Below, one piece after another: positions 1 through 10,898 of a DNA stretch of 64,000 nt. The stretch is from Armatimonadota bacterium. GTDB taxonomy: Bacteria; Armatimonadota; UBA5829; DSUL01. The DNA lies in contig JADLDK010000016.1 in the NCBI GenBank assembly GCA_020846715.1, positions 1 through 64,000 of the forward strand. Reading direction: 5' to 3'. The position numbers and the translations under genes are program-made. The notes under the pieces are model-generated. The model ran no database searches. It had not been told where the DNA came from and saw only the letters and a list, made by a program, of their open reading frames with translations. Position 1 is the first letter of the stretch, and every line of letters begins with the position of its first letter.

Positions 1-812
1 ACGTTTGCTGGCTGAAAAAGCGCTTCTAACACACACGGAAAGCTGACAGATCAAGCAGTCTGCGCATGGCTATTCCAGCCAGCGCCGTAGCCTCTTTTGC
101 GCGCGCCAGCCAGGTGGACGCGACAGGAACGCTGGGCACAACTCCGGACCCTGAGCGCCAGATTGGCGGCGCGACAGCCGTGATTGGCATGACCCGGACG
201 ACGCCGACACCGCCGGGACCTGAAAAACGAACTGCGGGACAGGAAACTCTGTCCCGCAGTCACATAACCTGATAAACTGAACCCCGCTGCAGCTTACCAG
301 GTTCGGTTTGGTCGCCTTGCGTCTTGTTGCTGTGTCAGCGGCCACTGGCGTGACCGCTCTTGTGTTGTAACCTTCTCTGATGCTCCTCACACTTGATTTA
401 CCCGCGCGCGGCTGAACCAAACGTAGCCACTAAAGGTGTTTTTCAACAAATTTCCCCGTACCTCTACTCGTTTTCGCTCCGTGTGCGCCTACTGCGCCCT
501 TCCTTGCGGAATAAACACAGTGAGCGGGGGAATGGATGCCTCCGAGGGCTCTCTGGTCTGGAGTCTGACGGAAGCAAACAGCGCACATCGGACAGCAAGA
601 GATCCTATACTCTGTCGCCGCAACGAAGCTGCTTCGAGGCGCGCTGGCTGACTTACCAGCAGACTACCGTGTGACCGGTCGCCCGAATCCGCACTTTTCG
701 ACCGGATTGGCGTATGAGATATCCCGCGCGCGGCAACCCCGCCGGGATAGCTGTGCTCGCGGCCTGCAAGGATGCAGACCTGAGCGCGGGAGGAGCAGCG
801 GGAGAAGATTGG
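1..812. other. Gene-free region upstream of gyrB
   Basis: No reading frame here has a ribosome binding site, a recognisable domain or plausible composition, so I call no gene. The stretch carries a minus-strand hairpin terminator near 220-259. Between about 665 and 812 there are several stem-loops just before the strong terminator at 813-848, which suggests a structured transcript (see findings). Conserved cores of RNase P RNA, tmRNA and SRP RNA were looked for by eye and not found. Confidence 0.5.
220..259 (-). terminator. Hairpin terminator, minus strand
   Basis: An 11-bp perfect stem (232-242 with 249-259, arms CTGCGGGACAG and CTGTCCCGCAG) has a 6-nt loop. Read on the minus strand it is followed by TTCGTTTTTCAG, a short T-tract. 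On the plus strand no T-tract follows. It would end a minus-strand transcript entering from above 260, but I see no convincing gene there. Confidence 0.5.
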
Positions 813-848
813 ACACCCATCTGGATTGGCCAGATGGGTGTTTTTTTT
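813..848 (+). terminator. Strong rho-independent terminator
   Basis: A perfect 12-bp stem (813-824 with 830-841), a 5-nt loop ATTGG and an uninterrupted run of T through 848. It is a textbook intrinsic terminator on the plus strand and lies about 130 bases before the gyrB promoter. No protein-coding gene precedes it in this window, so it probably ends either an RNA gene or a transcript from outside the window. Confidence 0.9.
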
Positions 849-977
849 GCGTACGATTGCCGCTCGGCCGCTAACGGTCATGAGCATTCACGCTGGATAG
901 TCATCAACGCTCCTGAGAAGGAGAAAGACAGGGTCTTTCTGAGTAGCCGCGCAGTAGCGATTCGAGCGCAAATTACG

Positions 978-1006
978 TTGCCTGAAAGGGGACAGCATGC
1001 TATAAT
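978..1006 (+). promoter_or_regulatory. Sigma-70-type promoter of gyrB
   Basis: TTGCCT (978-983) and a perfect TATAAT (1001-1006) are separated by 17 bases. Transcription would begin around 1012-1013, essentially at the AGGAGG ribosome binding site (1011-1016). The mRNA leader would then be very short, about 17 bases, and the first bases of the Shine-Dalgarno could be trimmed depending on the exact start. Confidence 0.75.
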
Positions 1007-1023
1007 TACTAGGAGGAAAGTGA

Positions 1024-3129
<2,106 letters not shown>

Positions 3130-3154
3130 TTGGCAACCCGGCAGCCACACCTTC

Positions 3155-3188
3155 AGCGGCGCGGCCTTGGCCGGGCCGCTGTGTTTTC
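3155..3188 (+). terminator. Terminator after gyrB
   Basis: A GC-rich imperfect hairpin (AGCGGC at 3155-3160 pairing with GCCGCT at 3175-3180, further GGCC pairing inside) is followed by GTGTTTTCTC. It lies 26 bases after the gyrB stop and only a few bases before the next gene, so some read-through into that gene is likely. Confidence 0.55.
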
Positions 3189-3196
3189 TCTGAGCC

Positions 3197-3787
3197 TTGA
3201 AGCAGCCTGCAAGAACCTCGATCTGCGTCTTCGCCTCATCCAGCAACTACGTTGCGCCGCACTTCTTCGAAGCAGCCGCTGAGCTCGGACGCCTGATTGC
3301 CGAGCGTTCCTACCGCCTTGTCTATGGGGGTGGAGGACTCGGGCTAATGGGAGAGATTGCGCGAAGCGTTCAAAGCCGGGGTGGACAGGTGGTAAGCGTA
3401 ACCCCGAAATACCTTAAGATTCCCGGCGTGTACTACGAAGAGGCGGACGAAGTGATCGTCACGGAAACGTTGCGGGAGAGACAGGCGGTTATGCAGAAGC
3501 TGGCCAGCGCATTCATCGCGCTACCGGGCGGCTTCGGGACACTGGAAGAGCTGCTGGAAATCATTGCGCTCAAGCAGCTTCGCGTTCACAACATGCCTGT
3601 TGTGCTCTTGAACACGCACGGATTCTACGATGCGCTGTCCCTTGTTTTTGAGCAGATTTACAAGCTGCGCTTTGCGAAGAGTGAGTACCGTAACTACTAC
3701 TTCCTCGCAAAGAGTCCGGAGGAGGCGCTGGCGCACATCGAGTCGTACTCACCGCAACCTGAACCGGCTGGGGGAAAGTGGTTCTGA
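3197..3787 (+). CDS. LOG family (TIGR00730) Rossmann-fold protein
   Basis: Member of the lysine-decarboxylase-like/LOG family. Characterised members hydrolyse cytokinin riboside 5'-monophosphates or other nucleoside monophosphates to free base and ribose 5-phosphate in the cytoplasm. The 196 residues show the family N-terminus (ICVFASSSN), a glycine-rich nucleotide loop (YGGGGLGLMG) and the signature PGGFGTLEE at residues 110-118, whose Glu and the upstream Arg (RERQAVM) are the expected catalytic groups. The start is TTG directly after an in-frame stop codon. No strong ribosome binding site is visible, but the family N-terminus begins within a few residues. The true substrate cannot be told from sequence. 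Confidence 0.88.
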   Translation: MKQPARTSICVFASSSNYVAPHFFEAAAELGRLIAERSYRLVYGGGGLGLMGEIARSVQSRGGQVVSVTPKYLKIPGVYYEEADEVIVTETLRERQAVMQKLASAFIALPGGFGTLEELLEIIALKQLRVHNMPVVLLNTHGFYDALSLVFEQIYKLRFAKSEYRNYYFLAKSPEEALAHIESYSPQPEPAGGKWF

Positions 3788-3820
3788 CAACGCTGACTAT
3801 CACTCCCTGGTCCTAACTCC

Positions 3821-4429
3821 TCAGGCGCTCTCCCACCGCACCTTCTCCTCAAGCGGACGTCTGACTGATTGGGGCACTGGCTCAGCAGGCCAGCCGAGGA
3901 AAAAGAAGCCCAGAAGCCGCTCGTGAGCCTGCAGTCCCAGCATCTGCGCCACGACAGGATGAGTTGCGAACTCGTTGGTGGTCCATTTGCCTGCAAGTCC
4001 GAGCGCACAGGCCATGATGTGCAGATTCTCCACAGCGCCGGCAACCGCCATCAGCTCTTCGTGCTCCGGCATCTTCAGTGCGCCATCGGGTTTGAGTAAC
4101 GGCGACATCGCCACAGATATCCACACCGGCGCGCCCCAGACGCGGTCGCGCTGCTTCTCGAAAGCCGCCTGATGAAAGGTCTGGGCGCAGGTCTGGCGAT
4201 AGGCTTCTCCAAAGGCCTCTGACAGCCTGCGCCGGCCATCCCCTGTAAAGACCGTAAAGCGCCAGGGTTCGGTCTTGCCGTGACTCGGCGCCCAGTCAGC
4301 CGCCCGCAACACTGTTTCCAGAACCTCCCTCGGGACCTCCCGATCCGAGTGAAGTTGCTCAACTTTCATACTGCGCCGGTTGGCGATAGCGTCAAAAACC
4401 GTCTGAGAGGTGTCAGTTAGAGTGGACAT
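3821..4429 (-). CDS. Nitroreductase family protein (YdjA-like)
   Basis: FMN-dependent oxidoreductase of the nitroreductase fold, 202 residues, which is the usual length. Visible features are the N-terminal RRSMK FMN-phosphate-binding motif (near residues 18-22), the WAPSHGKTEPWRF substrate/flavin segment around residues 46-58 and the conserved ENLHIMACALGL helix. The HGKTEPWRF form resembles the short YdjA subgroup rather than NfsA/NfsB. It is expected to be a cytoplasmic homodimer. It converges on the LOG-family gene, 33 bases away. The physiological substrate is unknown. Confidence 0.88.
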   Translation of the reverse strand: MSTLTDTSQTVFDAIANRRSMKVEQLHSDREVPREVLETVLRAADWAPSHGKTEPWRFTVFTGDGRRRLSEAFGEAYRQTCAQTFHQAAFEKQRDRVWGAPVWISVAMSPLLKPDGALKMPEHEELMAVAGAVENLHIMACALGLAGKWTTNEFATHPVVAQMLGLQAHERLLGFFFLGWPAEPVPQSVRRPLEEKVRWESA

Positions 4430-4532
4430 ACTTCAGAGATGGTGACCGCTTTGGCTTCGGCCGTCAAGAGCGGATAGCGGCAGAAGAGCCTCGGACAACG
4501 GCGGGCATTCCAGACGGCGGGAGCAGTTCGAT

Positions 4533-5441
4533 TCAGCGGAAATGACGGGCGATTTCGTTGTGGTAGCGTGCGCCAACCACACCGGCGTTTGCCGCCAGCC
4601 AGTCACTCAGCAGCGTGCGTCCGAGACTCGGCTGGCCGGAAATAAGGAGATTGTCCATCAGCCCGAGCACTTCTTCGCGCGTCAGAACGACGTCCCGTAC
4701 CAGCAACCCGATAATGCGGGAGAGGCCGAGCGCGAGATCCGCAGAGAGGTGGAGCAGGACCGTCTTTCTGCCCGTGACTCTGGCAATAGTCCGAATGAGA
4801 TCATCAAACGTGAAGACTTCCGGACCCGCCGCGTCCTGAACAAAGCTGTCTTCGCGTTGACCTGCTTCCAGCATGAGCTGGGCCATATCCTCTACGAAGA
4901 TGGGCTGGAGGGCGTAGTGGCCGTCTCCGGGAACCGCAAACACCGGAAAGCGCCTCACAATCCAGGCGATGTTGTTGATAAGCACGTCTTCGGCGCCGAA
5001 AATCACTGTGGGGCGCAGGATGGCACAGGAAACTCCAGATGACATCAACGCCTCTTCCAACTGCGCCTTACCGCGGTAATAGGGCAGCGGCGAGTCCAGG
5101 GAGGGATTGGCGATGCTCACATAGACCACCCGGCGAACTCCCGCATCCTTCGCAGCCCGAAAGAGCATTTTCGTGTTCTCTACGGCCTTCTCGTAGGTGG
5201 TTTCGCCGTGGGGATAGCGCACCCAGTAGGTGATGTAAAATGTCGAAGCGCCTCGCAGAGACTCCAGCAAGGCCTCGTAATCGTCAAAGTTGTAAGGATA
5301 GATTTCAACCGGCACATCGAGCTCTCGGTGCTCGACTCTTCTGCCCGTGAGCGTACGCACGCAATGCCCCGCCGTGAGCAGCCGCTTTGTCAGGTAACGC
5401 CCTGTGTAGCTGAAAGCGCCGGTGACCACGTCAAGAGGCAT
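4533..5441 (-). CDS. Atypical SDR, NAD(P)-binding NmrA/NDUFA9-like protein
   Basis: Extended/atypical short-chain dehydrogenase-like protein of 302 residues. The dinucleotide loop reads TGAFSYTGRYL (residues 7-17), matching the GxxxxTGxxL style of atypical SDRs. There is a YxxxK at Y121-K125, followed by the VSCAILRPTVIFG strand typical of NDUFA9-like epimerases. The C-terminus has hydrophobic stretches (LALGLSRIIGLLVRDVV). It may be a sugar-nucleotide or quinone-linked oxidoreductase, or a non-catalytic NADPH sensor. It lies between greA and the nitroreductase on the same strand with gaps of about 100 bases, so co-transcription is possible but not proven. Confidence 0.8.
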   Translation of the reverse strand: MPLDVVTGAFSYTGRYLTKRLLTAGHCVRTLTGRRVEHRELDVPVEIYPYNFDDYEALLESLRGASTFYITYWVRYPHGETTYEKAVENTKMLFRAAKDAGVRRVVYVSIANPSLDSPLPYYRGKAQLEEALMSSGVSCAILRPTVIFGAEDVLINNIAWIVRRFPVFAVPGDGHYALQPIFVEDMAQLMLEAGQREDSFVQDAAGPEVFTFDDLIRTIARVTGRKTVLLHLSADLALGLSRIIGLLVRDVVLTREEVLGLMDNLLISGQPSLGRTLLSDWLAANAGVVGARYHNEIARHFR

Positions 5442-5542
5442 AGCGCAGACTCACTAAGCGGGCCGATGAGGGTGAGCGAGCTGAGCGCATCAAACTGGAC
5501 CGCCGGACAAAAGACGCCAGAATCGCCCGCCGCGTCCTTCGA

Positions 5543-6019
5543 TCAGAGCTGTGCGCTTTCGACCTTGCGAATCTCCATCTCCTGAGGACCGGCGGGCGCT
5601 TGAAAGGTGACTGTATCGCCCACTTTCCCGCCCATCAGCGCTTCGCCAATAGGCGATTGATCACTGATCTTGTCCTGCGTGGGATCGGCGTCCACCATAG
5701 TCACGATGTTGTAGACAATCTCCTCGTCCCACGTCTTGTTATAAACAGTCACCCTGCTGCCAAGCTGGACCTGCCCGGAGTTGTTGCTGTCGTGCTCCAC
5801 AACTATCGCCCGGCTCAGCACCGCTCGCAATTCGCGAATGCGTGCCTCAAGCAAACCTTGCTCCTCTTTGGCAGAATGGTATTCGTAGTTCTCGCTCAGA
5901 TCGCCGTATCCGCGCGCGTGCTTAATGCGCTCGGCGATCCGGGGGCGCTCCGTTTTCTCAAGCGTTTCCAGTTCATCTTTGAGCTTCTCGATAGCGGCCC
6001 GGGTCAGGTTAATCTGCAT
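5543..6019 (-). CDS. greA: Transcription elongation factor GreA
   Basis: Rescues backtracked RNA polymerase by stimulating cleavage of the nascent transcript. The 158 residues match the family length: an N-terminal coiled-coil (residues about 1-75) whose tip carries the catalytic acids D40 and E43 within GDLSENYEYH, then the FKBP-like C-terminal domain with SPIGEALMGGKVGD. One deviation is Tyr in place of the common Ala just after SEN. ATG start. A promoter with TTGACG and TAGAAT lies 82-112 bases upstream on the minus strand. Confidence 0.95.
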   Translation of the reverse strand: MQINLTRAAIEKLKDELETLEKTERPRIAERIKHARGYGDLSENYEYHSAKEEQGLLEARIRELRAVLSRAIVVEHDSNNSGQVQLGSRVTVYNKTWDEEIVYNIVTMVDADPTQDKISDQSPIGEALMGGKVGDTVTFQAPAGPQEMEIRKVESAQL

Positions 6020-6101
6020 AGAATGTGCCTCGAATGCGAAACGGCGTCAAAAAGCGGGAGATTTCCGCGCGCCGCGCGGCGTACTAGACGCATAGCCTCT
6101 G

Positions 6102-6131
6102 ATTCTAATCGAACTCCCATTGCATCGTCAA
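6102..6131 (-). promoter_or_regulatory. Putative sigma-70 promoter of greA
   Basis: On the minus strand TTGACG (6131-6126) and TAGAAT (6107-6102) are separated by 18 bases. Each box matches the sigma-70 consensus at five of six positions. Transcription would start near 6095, giving a leader of about 75 bases before the greA ATG. The leader contains a short GC palindrome near 6070-6081. Confidence 0.6.
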
Positions 6132-6248
6132 CTGCAACCTGCCGGCTTCGACCTGCGCTGGAGCCTTGACGGACGGCGGCGGTCGGGGTAGCATCCAACG
6201 GACTCGCGCTCGCCACAGGGCGCTGCGACGTAGAAAGGTATTATTCAG

Positions 6249-7097
6249 ATGTTCCGCAACCTCAGCCCCGGCGCCATTGGTGTCAACCCGGCAGATATAG
6301 ACGTGTTTCAGGCAGCCAGTTCTGCCGGATTTGAAGGGCTGGACCCGGACTTCGCTCCCCTTCTGGCTGGAGGTAGCGCTGCGGAGTTCAAAGCGCGCTT
6401 TGAGGAGCACGGGCTGAAAATCGGCGGTTGGGGACTACCGGTTGCGGTGTACGGCTCTGACGAGGAGTATGATGCGGCTCTCTCGCGGCTGAGCGCCGTA
6501 GCCGAAGCGGCCGCATCTGTGGGCGCCGTGCGCTCGGCAACGTGGATATTGCCATGCTCGGACACTCTGCCCTACGAAGAGAATTTCGATTTTCATGTCA
6601 GGCGCCTGAAGCCCTGCGCCGATGTGCTGGATCGGTTCGGGTGCCGCCTGGGTCTGGAGTTCATCGGGCCCAGGACGTTTCGCGAGACCAAACCGCACGC
6701 CTTCATTCACACGCAGGATGAGATGCTTGCGCTCGCGCGCGCGGTCGGGCCGAATGTGGGCCTGCTGTTTGACTCATGGCACTGGTACACATCGCACGGA
6801 ACACTGGAAGATATCGAAGGCCTGACAGATGATGACATTGTTCAGGTGCATATTAACGACGCCCCCGCAGGAGTGGACGTGGACGAGCAGATTGACAACG
6901 TGCGGGCGCTTCCAGGTGAGACCGGCGTCATTGACCTCACAGGTTTTCTGCGCACGCTGAACAAGATCGGCTATAGCGGCCCGGTAACGCCGGAGCCTTT
7001 CAGCGCCAGGCTCAAAGAGATGTCCGCGGAGCGCGCCCTCAAGGCTGCGGGTGAGGCGCTGGAGTTGACCTGGGTGAAGGCGCTGGGCGTGCGCTGA
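6249..7097 (+). CDS. Sugar phosphate isomerase/epimerase-like TIM barrel
   Basis: Member of the xylose-isomerase-like TIM-barrel superfamily (AP endonuclease 2 family), 282 residues. Candidate metal ligands are E137 (LEFIGP), D175 and H178 (LLFDSWHWY) and H201 (VQVHINDAP), with a further Glu near the C-terminus (VTPEPF). Relatives include hydroxypyruvate isomerase, IolE and IolI, and many sugar epimerases. It is predicted to be cytoplasmic. It is transcribed away from greA, with a GAAAGG ribosome binding site about 11 bases before the ATG. The substrate is not deducible. Confidence 0.85.
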   Translation: MFRNLSPGAIGVNPADIDVFQAASSAGFEGLDPDFAPLLAGGSAAEFKARFEEHGLKIGGWGLPVAVYGSDEEYDAALSRLSAVAEAAASVGAVRSATWILPCSDTLPYEENFDFHVRRLKPCADVLDRFGCRLGLEFIGPRTFRETKPHAFIHTQDEMLALARAVGPNVGLLFDSWHWYTSHGTLEDIEGLTDDDIVQVHINDAPAGVDVDEQIDNVRALPGETGVIDLTGFLRTLNKIGYSGPVTPEPFSARLKEMSAERALKAAGEALELTWVKALGVR

Positions 7098-7223
7098 CGC
7101 GTGTAACCTCCGGTAACTTCTCCTGACGCCGCAGGCCGTCTCACGTCGAAATGTCTACTTGCGCAAAACCAGATGCAGAAAGGGGATACCCTCGAGTGTA
7201 ACGGCATCGCGCTGTGCGCCAGC

Positions 7224-8270
7224 TCAGCCGGCCTCCCACAGCTTCCTGGCCTGCGCAAGCTGTGAGATAGCCCGAAGGTGATCCTGGCGCACTTCTTCCA
7301 GCGTCGGCCGCCACGGAGCCGTCATAAATCCGGATATCCGGTTCACGTCCAGGTTCTCACGGCAGAAGCGTACGGTCCCTTCAGAGTTGGTGTCGTCTGA
7401 GTAGTTGCTGAAGGTCGGAACCTGCTCATAGCCGCGCGAATCCAGCTCCAGATACGCGCCCACTTCTTTGATGTCGCTGCGGAACTCCGGGTTGTAGTAC
7501 CAGTTGCTCTGCAGGACGGAGCGCGGCATCCTCTCCCAGAACATTTCGGGATATTCCCAAACGTAGTCCGACCAGATCCAGCCACGCACGCCCTTCTTCT
7601 CCACCTCGTTCAGTAGAAAGAAAAAGTCGTTCCACCACAGATCAAACTGGCGGATTACAACGTACCCCTGATGCGCCTGATGCTTGTAGCTCTCCTCATC
7701 CATCCCCAGATGGAACAGCCTTGGCGTGTCAAAAATCTCAATCACTTCGCGGATCAGATCACGGCAGACGTCATAGTAGGCAGGGGTCGAGATCATCCGG
7801 GCGTAAGGCCCAAGCCAGATATCGTGAGTTGCGGAGAAATTCAGCTTTGGAATCGGCTCCAGGCCCATCTCCCGCATCTTCTGGAGCTCCGAGCGAAGCT
7901 CTTCAACACTCCACGCGTTTTCCACCGCGATTTCAGGATGGCTGTCGTATCTGACGCCGTCTCCCAGATCTATAATGATCATGTTGATTCCGGCATCACG
8001 GCTCGCCGTGAGCAAATCATCCCACAGGGAACGATCGAAACGCAGATATGGCTTATACGAGACATACCGGCTCTTCGGAAGCTCCGGCGCTTCGCGATCG
8101 AGCCACATGTTGTAGCTGAGGTGCAAGAGATTTGCCCAGATCAATGGTGCCTCCAGACGCCGCGTTGTGTCTTCCGGCGACAGTATGGATTTCTGCTTAT
8201 GAGTCACTCTTCCTGCCAGATGAGCGGCTCTGTCGCGAAAAGTAGCGATAGAAGTTGAATCTTTTGCCAA
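7224..8270 (-). CDS. GH20-like TIM-barrel glycoside hydrolase
   Basis: Probable glycoside hydrolase related to family 20 (beta-N-acetylhexosaminidase-type), 348 residues. The core barrel begins around residue 40. The sequence FHLGMDEES places a Asp-Glu pair at D191-E192, the arrangement used by GH20 enzymes (acid/base Glu preceded by the Asp that orients the substrate N-acetyl group). Other barrel strands show GINMIIIDLGDG and LEPIPKLNFSATH. No signal peptide is visible, so it appears cytoplasmic. The TTG start at 8270 is uncertain: a TACAAT box lies only 4-9 bases upstream. A GTG at 8207 with AGGA just before it is an alternative. Confidence 0.72.
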   Translation of the reverse strand: MAKDSTSIATFRDRAAHLAGRVTHKQKSILSPEDTTRRLEAPLIWANLLHLSYNMWLDREAPELPKSRYVSYKPYLRFDRSLWDDLLTASRDAGINMIIIDLGDGVRYDSHPEIAVENAWSVEELRSELQKMREMGLEPIPKLNFSATHDIWLGPYARMISTPAYYDVCRDLIREVIEIFDTPRLFHLGMDEESYKHQAHQGYVVIRQFDLWWNDFFFLLNEVEKKGVRGWIWSDYVWEYPEMFWERMPRSVLQSNWYYNPEFRSDIKEVGAYLELDSRGYEQVPTFSNYSDDTNSEGTVRFCRENLDVNRISGFMTAPWRPTLEEVRQDHLRAISQLAQARKLWEAG

Positions 8271-8385
8271 TCATTGTAACAACGCTCCCAGCGCGGCTCG
8301 GCGGGGTGTACAATGTAAACGGTAACTTAAAGGAGAAGGGCCACGGGCACATTCCTTTCGAATGTGACAGCCTCGACGATTAGAA

Positions 8386-9363
8386 GTGAGTTCGCCTGGC
8401 AAAGAAAAACAACAGCCTCTGCGAAAAGCAGCCCGAAAAACAATTGTCCGGCATGCTCGCTCTCTGCTGCGGCAGTCCGCCTGCTACAAAGCAAAGAGCG
8501 ACGACACGGAGCCAGTGCACCAGATGCGCGTAGCTTCCAGACGGCTGCGGGCTGCGCTGGAGATTTTCGGGTTTTGCTATGCGCGCAGTGAAACTAAGGC
8601 TCTGCGGCGTGAAGTCAAGCAGGTGACGGCGGCTCTGGGTCCAGCCCGCGATCTGGATGTGTTGATCGGGTTTCTGACGGAGTACACACGTCAGAGCCGC
8701 GCCGAAGATTTGGACGCGCTCGAGTTGTTGACCCACCACAAGATAGACGAGCGACGCAGACTGGACTGCCGTGTGCGGAGGACTGTCAAGGATTTGAAGA
8801 AGCGCAAGCTCCTGCGTCGCGTGAAAGAGTTTACCGTGTTTGCCAGCAACGGGCACGCCTTCAAAGCCCGCAAGCCCGAAGAGATCGATCTGCCTCCTCT
8901 GGACTCTCCTTTGCGGGACTTCGCCCGTCCACTTCTGTATCCACGTCTTGAGACGCTGCTCTCCTGGCTTCCACAGGTCAGAGCATCGGGTGAATCGGAA
9001 GCGTTGCACAGCATGCGCATTGACGCCAAGCGCCTTCGCTACGCGATGGAGCCCTTTGAAGGATGTCTGGAGCGCAACTTCGGAGCAGTCCTGCGAGATG
9101 TGCAGAAGGTGCAGGAAGTGCTGGGGGAAGTTCACGACTGCGATGTGTGGTCTGAGATGGCGACGGAGTTTCGCGAGCGCTACCGCACGGGGCATGACGC
9201 CTACCAAAGGCTCATAGACCATCTGCATACGCGCCGGAGTGAGCTGTATCAGAGCTTCATCGAGTGGTGGTCTCCGGGCGCTGAGCTGGAGTTTCGCCGG
9301 CGATTTCTCGACGCCATGCCTCTGAAAACAGGCTTTCCGGAACGGAGAGAGACCGGCAGTTGA
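8386..9363 (+). CDS. CHAD domain protein (polyphosphate-associated)
   Basis: Conserved-histidine alpha-helical domain protein of 325 residues. CHAD domains bind inorganic polyphosphate, and some localise to polyphosphate granules. Both halves of the repeat are visible: the first has VHQMRVASRRLRAALEIF near residue 44 followed by LGPARDLDVL, the second has LHSMRIDAKRLRYAMEPF near residue 207 followed by LGEVHDCDVW. The repeated H-x-x-R-x-x-x-[KR]-R-L-R pattern supplies the basic surface. There is no fused CYTH domain. GTG start, the first start codon after an in-frame stop. It is the first gene of a five-gene operon; its stop overlaps the start of the next gene. Confidence 0.92.
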   Translation: MSSPGKEKQQPLRKAARKTIVRHARSLLRQSACYKAKSDDTEPVHQMRVASRRLRAALEIFGFCYARSETKALRREVKQVTAALGPARDLDVLIGFLTEYTRQSRAEDLDALELLTHHKIDERRRLDCRVRRTVKDLKKRKLLRRVKEFTVFASNGHAFKARKPEEIDLPPLDSPLRDFARPLLYPRLETLLSWLPQVRASGESEALHSMRIDAKRLRYAMEPFEGCLERNFGAVLRDVQKVQEVLGEVHDCDVWSEMATEFRERYRTGHDAYQRLIDHLHTRRSELYQSFIEWWSPGAELEFRRRFLDAMPLKTGFPERRETGS

Positions 9364-10295
9364 CGATGGCACTGCGCCGGGTTGCGGCTATTGACGCCGG
9401 TACAAACTCGGTTCTGTTGCTGGTAGCGGATGTAGATGTGGCGACCGGGAAGATTGAGCCGGTTGCCGATGAGTCTGTCATTGCGCGCCTCGGAAAAGGT
9501 GTGGACGCATCAGGACAGCTCGACGCCAGCGCGATTCAGCGCTCACTGGAGGCGGTGGAGAGATTTTGTGAGACAGCTCGCAGCCTCGGGGTGCAGCAGA
9601 TCGCGCTTGTGGGAACCAGCGCTCTGAGGGATGCCAGCAACGCCGCAGCTTTTCTGGAACCGGCGCAGGCTTTGTGCCAGACTCGTTGTCACGTGATCTC
9701 AGGAGACCTCGAAGCCAGAATGTCCTGGGTCTCTGTAACTTCAGACTGCTCACTTGGGGCCCGGTATCCTCTGGCAATCGCAGACGTGGGCGGCGGGAGC
9801 ACGGAGTTCGCGTCTGGAGTGGGACCATCGCCTGATTATATTCAGAGCGTAGATGTAGGCGCTGTGCGCCTCACAGAGCGCCATCTGCAAGGGGATCCTC
9901 CGGAACCCGGCGAGCTGGAGGCGGCACGAACGCACGCCCGAACCGAGCTGAGCCACGCCCTTTCGAAGCGCAAAGCTGCAACTCTGGTGGGAATCGGCGG
10001 CACAGTTGTCAACCTCGGGTGCGTCGCCTTCGGTGCGCTCAACTACGAACAGGTTCACGGCCACCGGCTGAGCCTTAAGACTATCTCTGAGCTCATTGTT
10101 TCCCTCGCCAGCAAGACTCTCCACGAGCGCCGGCTGACGCCCGGGCTGGAGCCTGAACGAGCAGACGTCATCGTCGGAGGGGCTGTTATTTTCGAGGCGC
10201 TTCTGACGGGGATGAAGCTCAGCGAAGTTACAATCAGTGTCCGTGGAGCCCGCTACGGCATAGCGATGGAGTTGGCTGCAGGGCGATGGAACTGA
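9360..10295 (+). CDS. Ppx/GppA phosphatase, short form without HD domain
   Basis: Exopolyphosphatase / guanosine pentaphosphate phosphatase of the ASKHA fold, 311 residues, so only the two-domain catalytic core. Motifs are the phosphate-1 loop AAIDAGTNSVLLLV, GTSALRDASN, the ADVGGGSTEF loop around 9781-9810 and GIGGTVVNLG. It would hydrolyse terminal phosphates of polyphosphate or pppGpp. The C-terminal HD domain of long Ppx enzymes is absent and is encoded separately by the next gene. TTG start overlapping the CHAD stop, with GGAGAGA about 11 bases upstream; an ATG six bases later is the alternative. Confidence 0.9.
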   Translation: MTMALRRVAAIDAGTNSVLLLVADVDVATGKIEPVADESVIARLGKGVDASGQLDASAIQRSLEAVERFCETARSLGVQQIALVGTSALRDASNAAAFLEPAQALCQTRCHVISGDLEARMSWVSVTSDCSLGARYPLAIADVGGGSTEFASGVGPSPDYIQSVDVGAVRLTERHLQGDPPEPGELEAARTHARTELSHALSKRKAATLVGIGGTVVNLGCVAFGALNYEQVHGHRLSLKTISELIVSLASKTLHERRLTPGLEPERADVIVGGAVIFEALLTGMKLSEVTISVRGARYGIAMELAAGRWN

Positions 10296-10894
10296 GCAAG
10301 CTCCACGTTGAGGCGCCGCCTGAGCTACTGCGGCTTGCGGAGCGCTGCCGCTATGAAGAAGGCCACACCTTGCAGGTCCTGCGCCTTGCCCTGGCCTTGT
10401 TTGATGAGCTGCAGAAACTGCACAGGATGCCACCGGAAGCAAGACGTATTCTGATGGAAGGCGCACTGCTGCACGACATAGGCTGGTGTAAAGGGCGCAA
10501 AGGGCACCACAAGAGCTCCTACAGCATCGCCGTGAGCGCTGAGTTGGAAAGCGTTCCATCGCATGAACTGGACATGGCCGCTCAGGTCGGGCGCTACCAT
10601 AGAAAATCTGCCCCATCGCTGGAGCATGCGCCTTTTGCGCGTCTCGGCCCACAGGACAGAGATACGGTCACGCGACTCAGCGCCATCCTGCGTGTGGCAG
10701 ACGGGCTGGATCGGGGACATCAAAACATCGTCACAGCGTTACGGTGCGAGGTGACTGACAGGGAAGTGACAGTGCATCTGGAATGCGCAGGGAACGCAGA
10801 GCTTGAGATCTGGGGCGCGCAGCGCAAGGCGGGACTCTTTGAGAGGGTCTTTCAGCGCAGACTTGTCTTTGTGGCAGTTCGACGGCTAGAGTAG
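10286..10894 (+). CDS. Stand-alone HD domain protein (detached Ppx C-terminal domain)
   Basis: HD-superfamily protein of 202 residues. It aligns by eye along its length with the C-terminal part of the full-length Ppx encoded next door: EGHTLQVLRLALALFDEL, GALLHDIGW (H63-D64), GRYHRKS, RLSAILRVADGLDRGH and a closing LEIWGAQRKAGLFERVF. It shares ten bases with the preceding short Ppx gene. I infer that the two products form a complex equivalent to one long exopolyphosphatase. Such HD domains usually bind a divalent metal and may be phosphohydrolases in their own right. Confidence 0.85.
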   Translation: MELSKLHVEAPPELLRLAERCRYEEGHTLQVLRLALALFDELQKLHRMPPEARRILMEGALLHDIGWCKGRKGHHKSSYSIAVSAELESVPSHELDMAAQVGRYHRKSAPSLEHAPFARLGPQDRDTVTRLSAILRVADGLDRGHQNIVTALRCEVTDREVTVHLECAGNAELEIWGAQRKAGLFERVFQRRLVFVAVRRLE

Positions 10895-10898
10895 ATAT

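Noticed and set aside
560-600. SRP RNA-like stretch (GTCTGACGGAAGCAAACAGC).
   Set aside because: The conserved domain IV pattern (GGTCAGG ... GGAAGCAGCC in the right order and pairing) is not reproduced.
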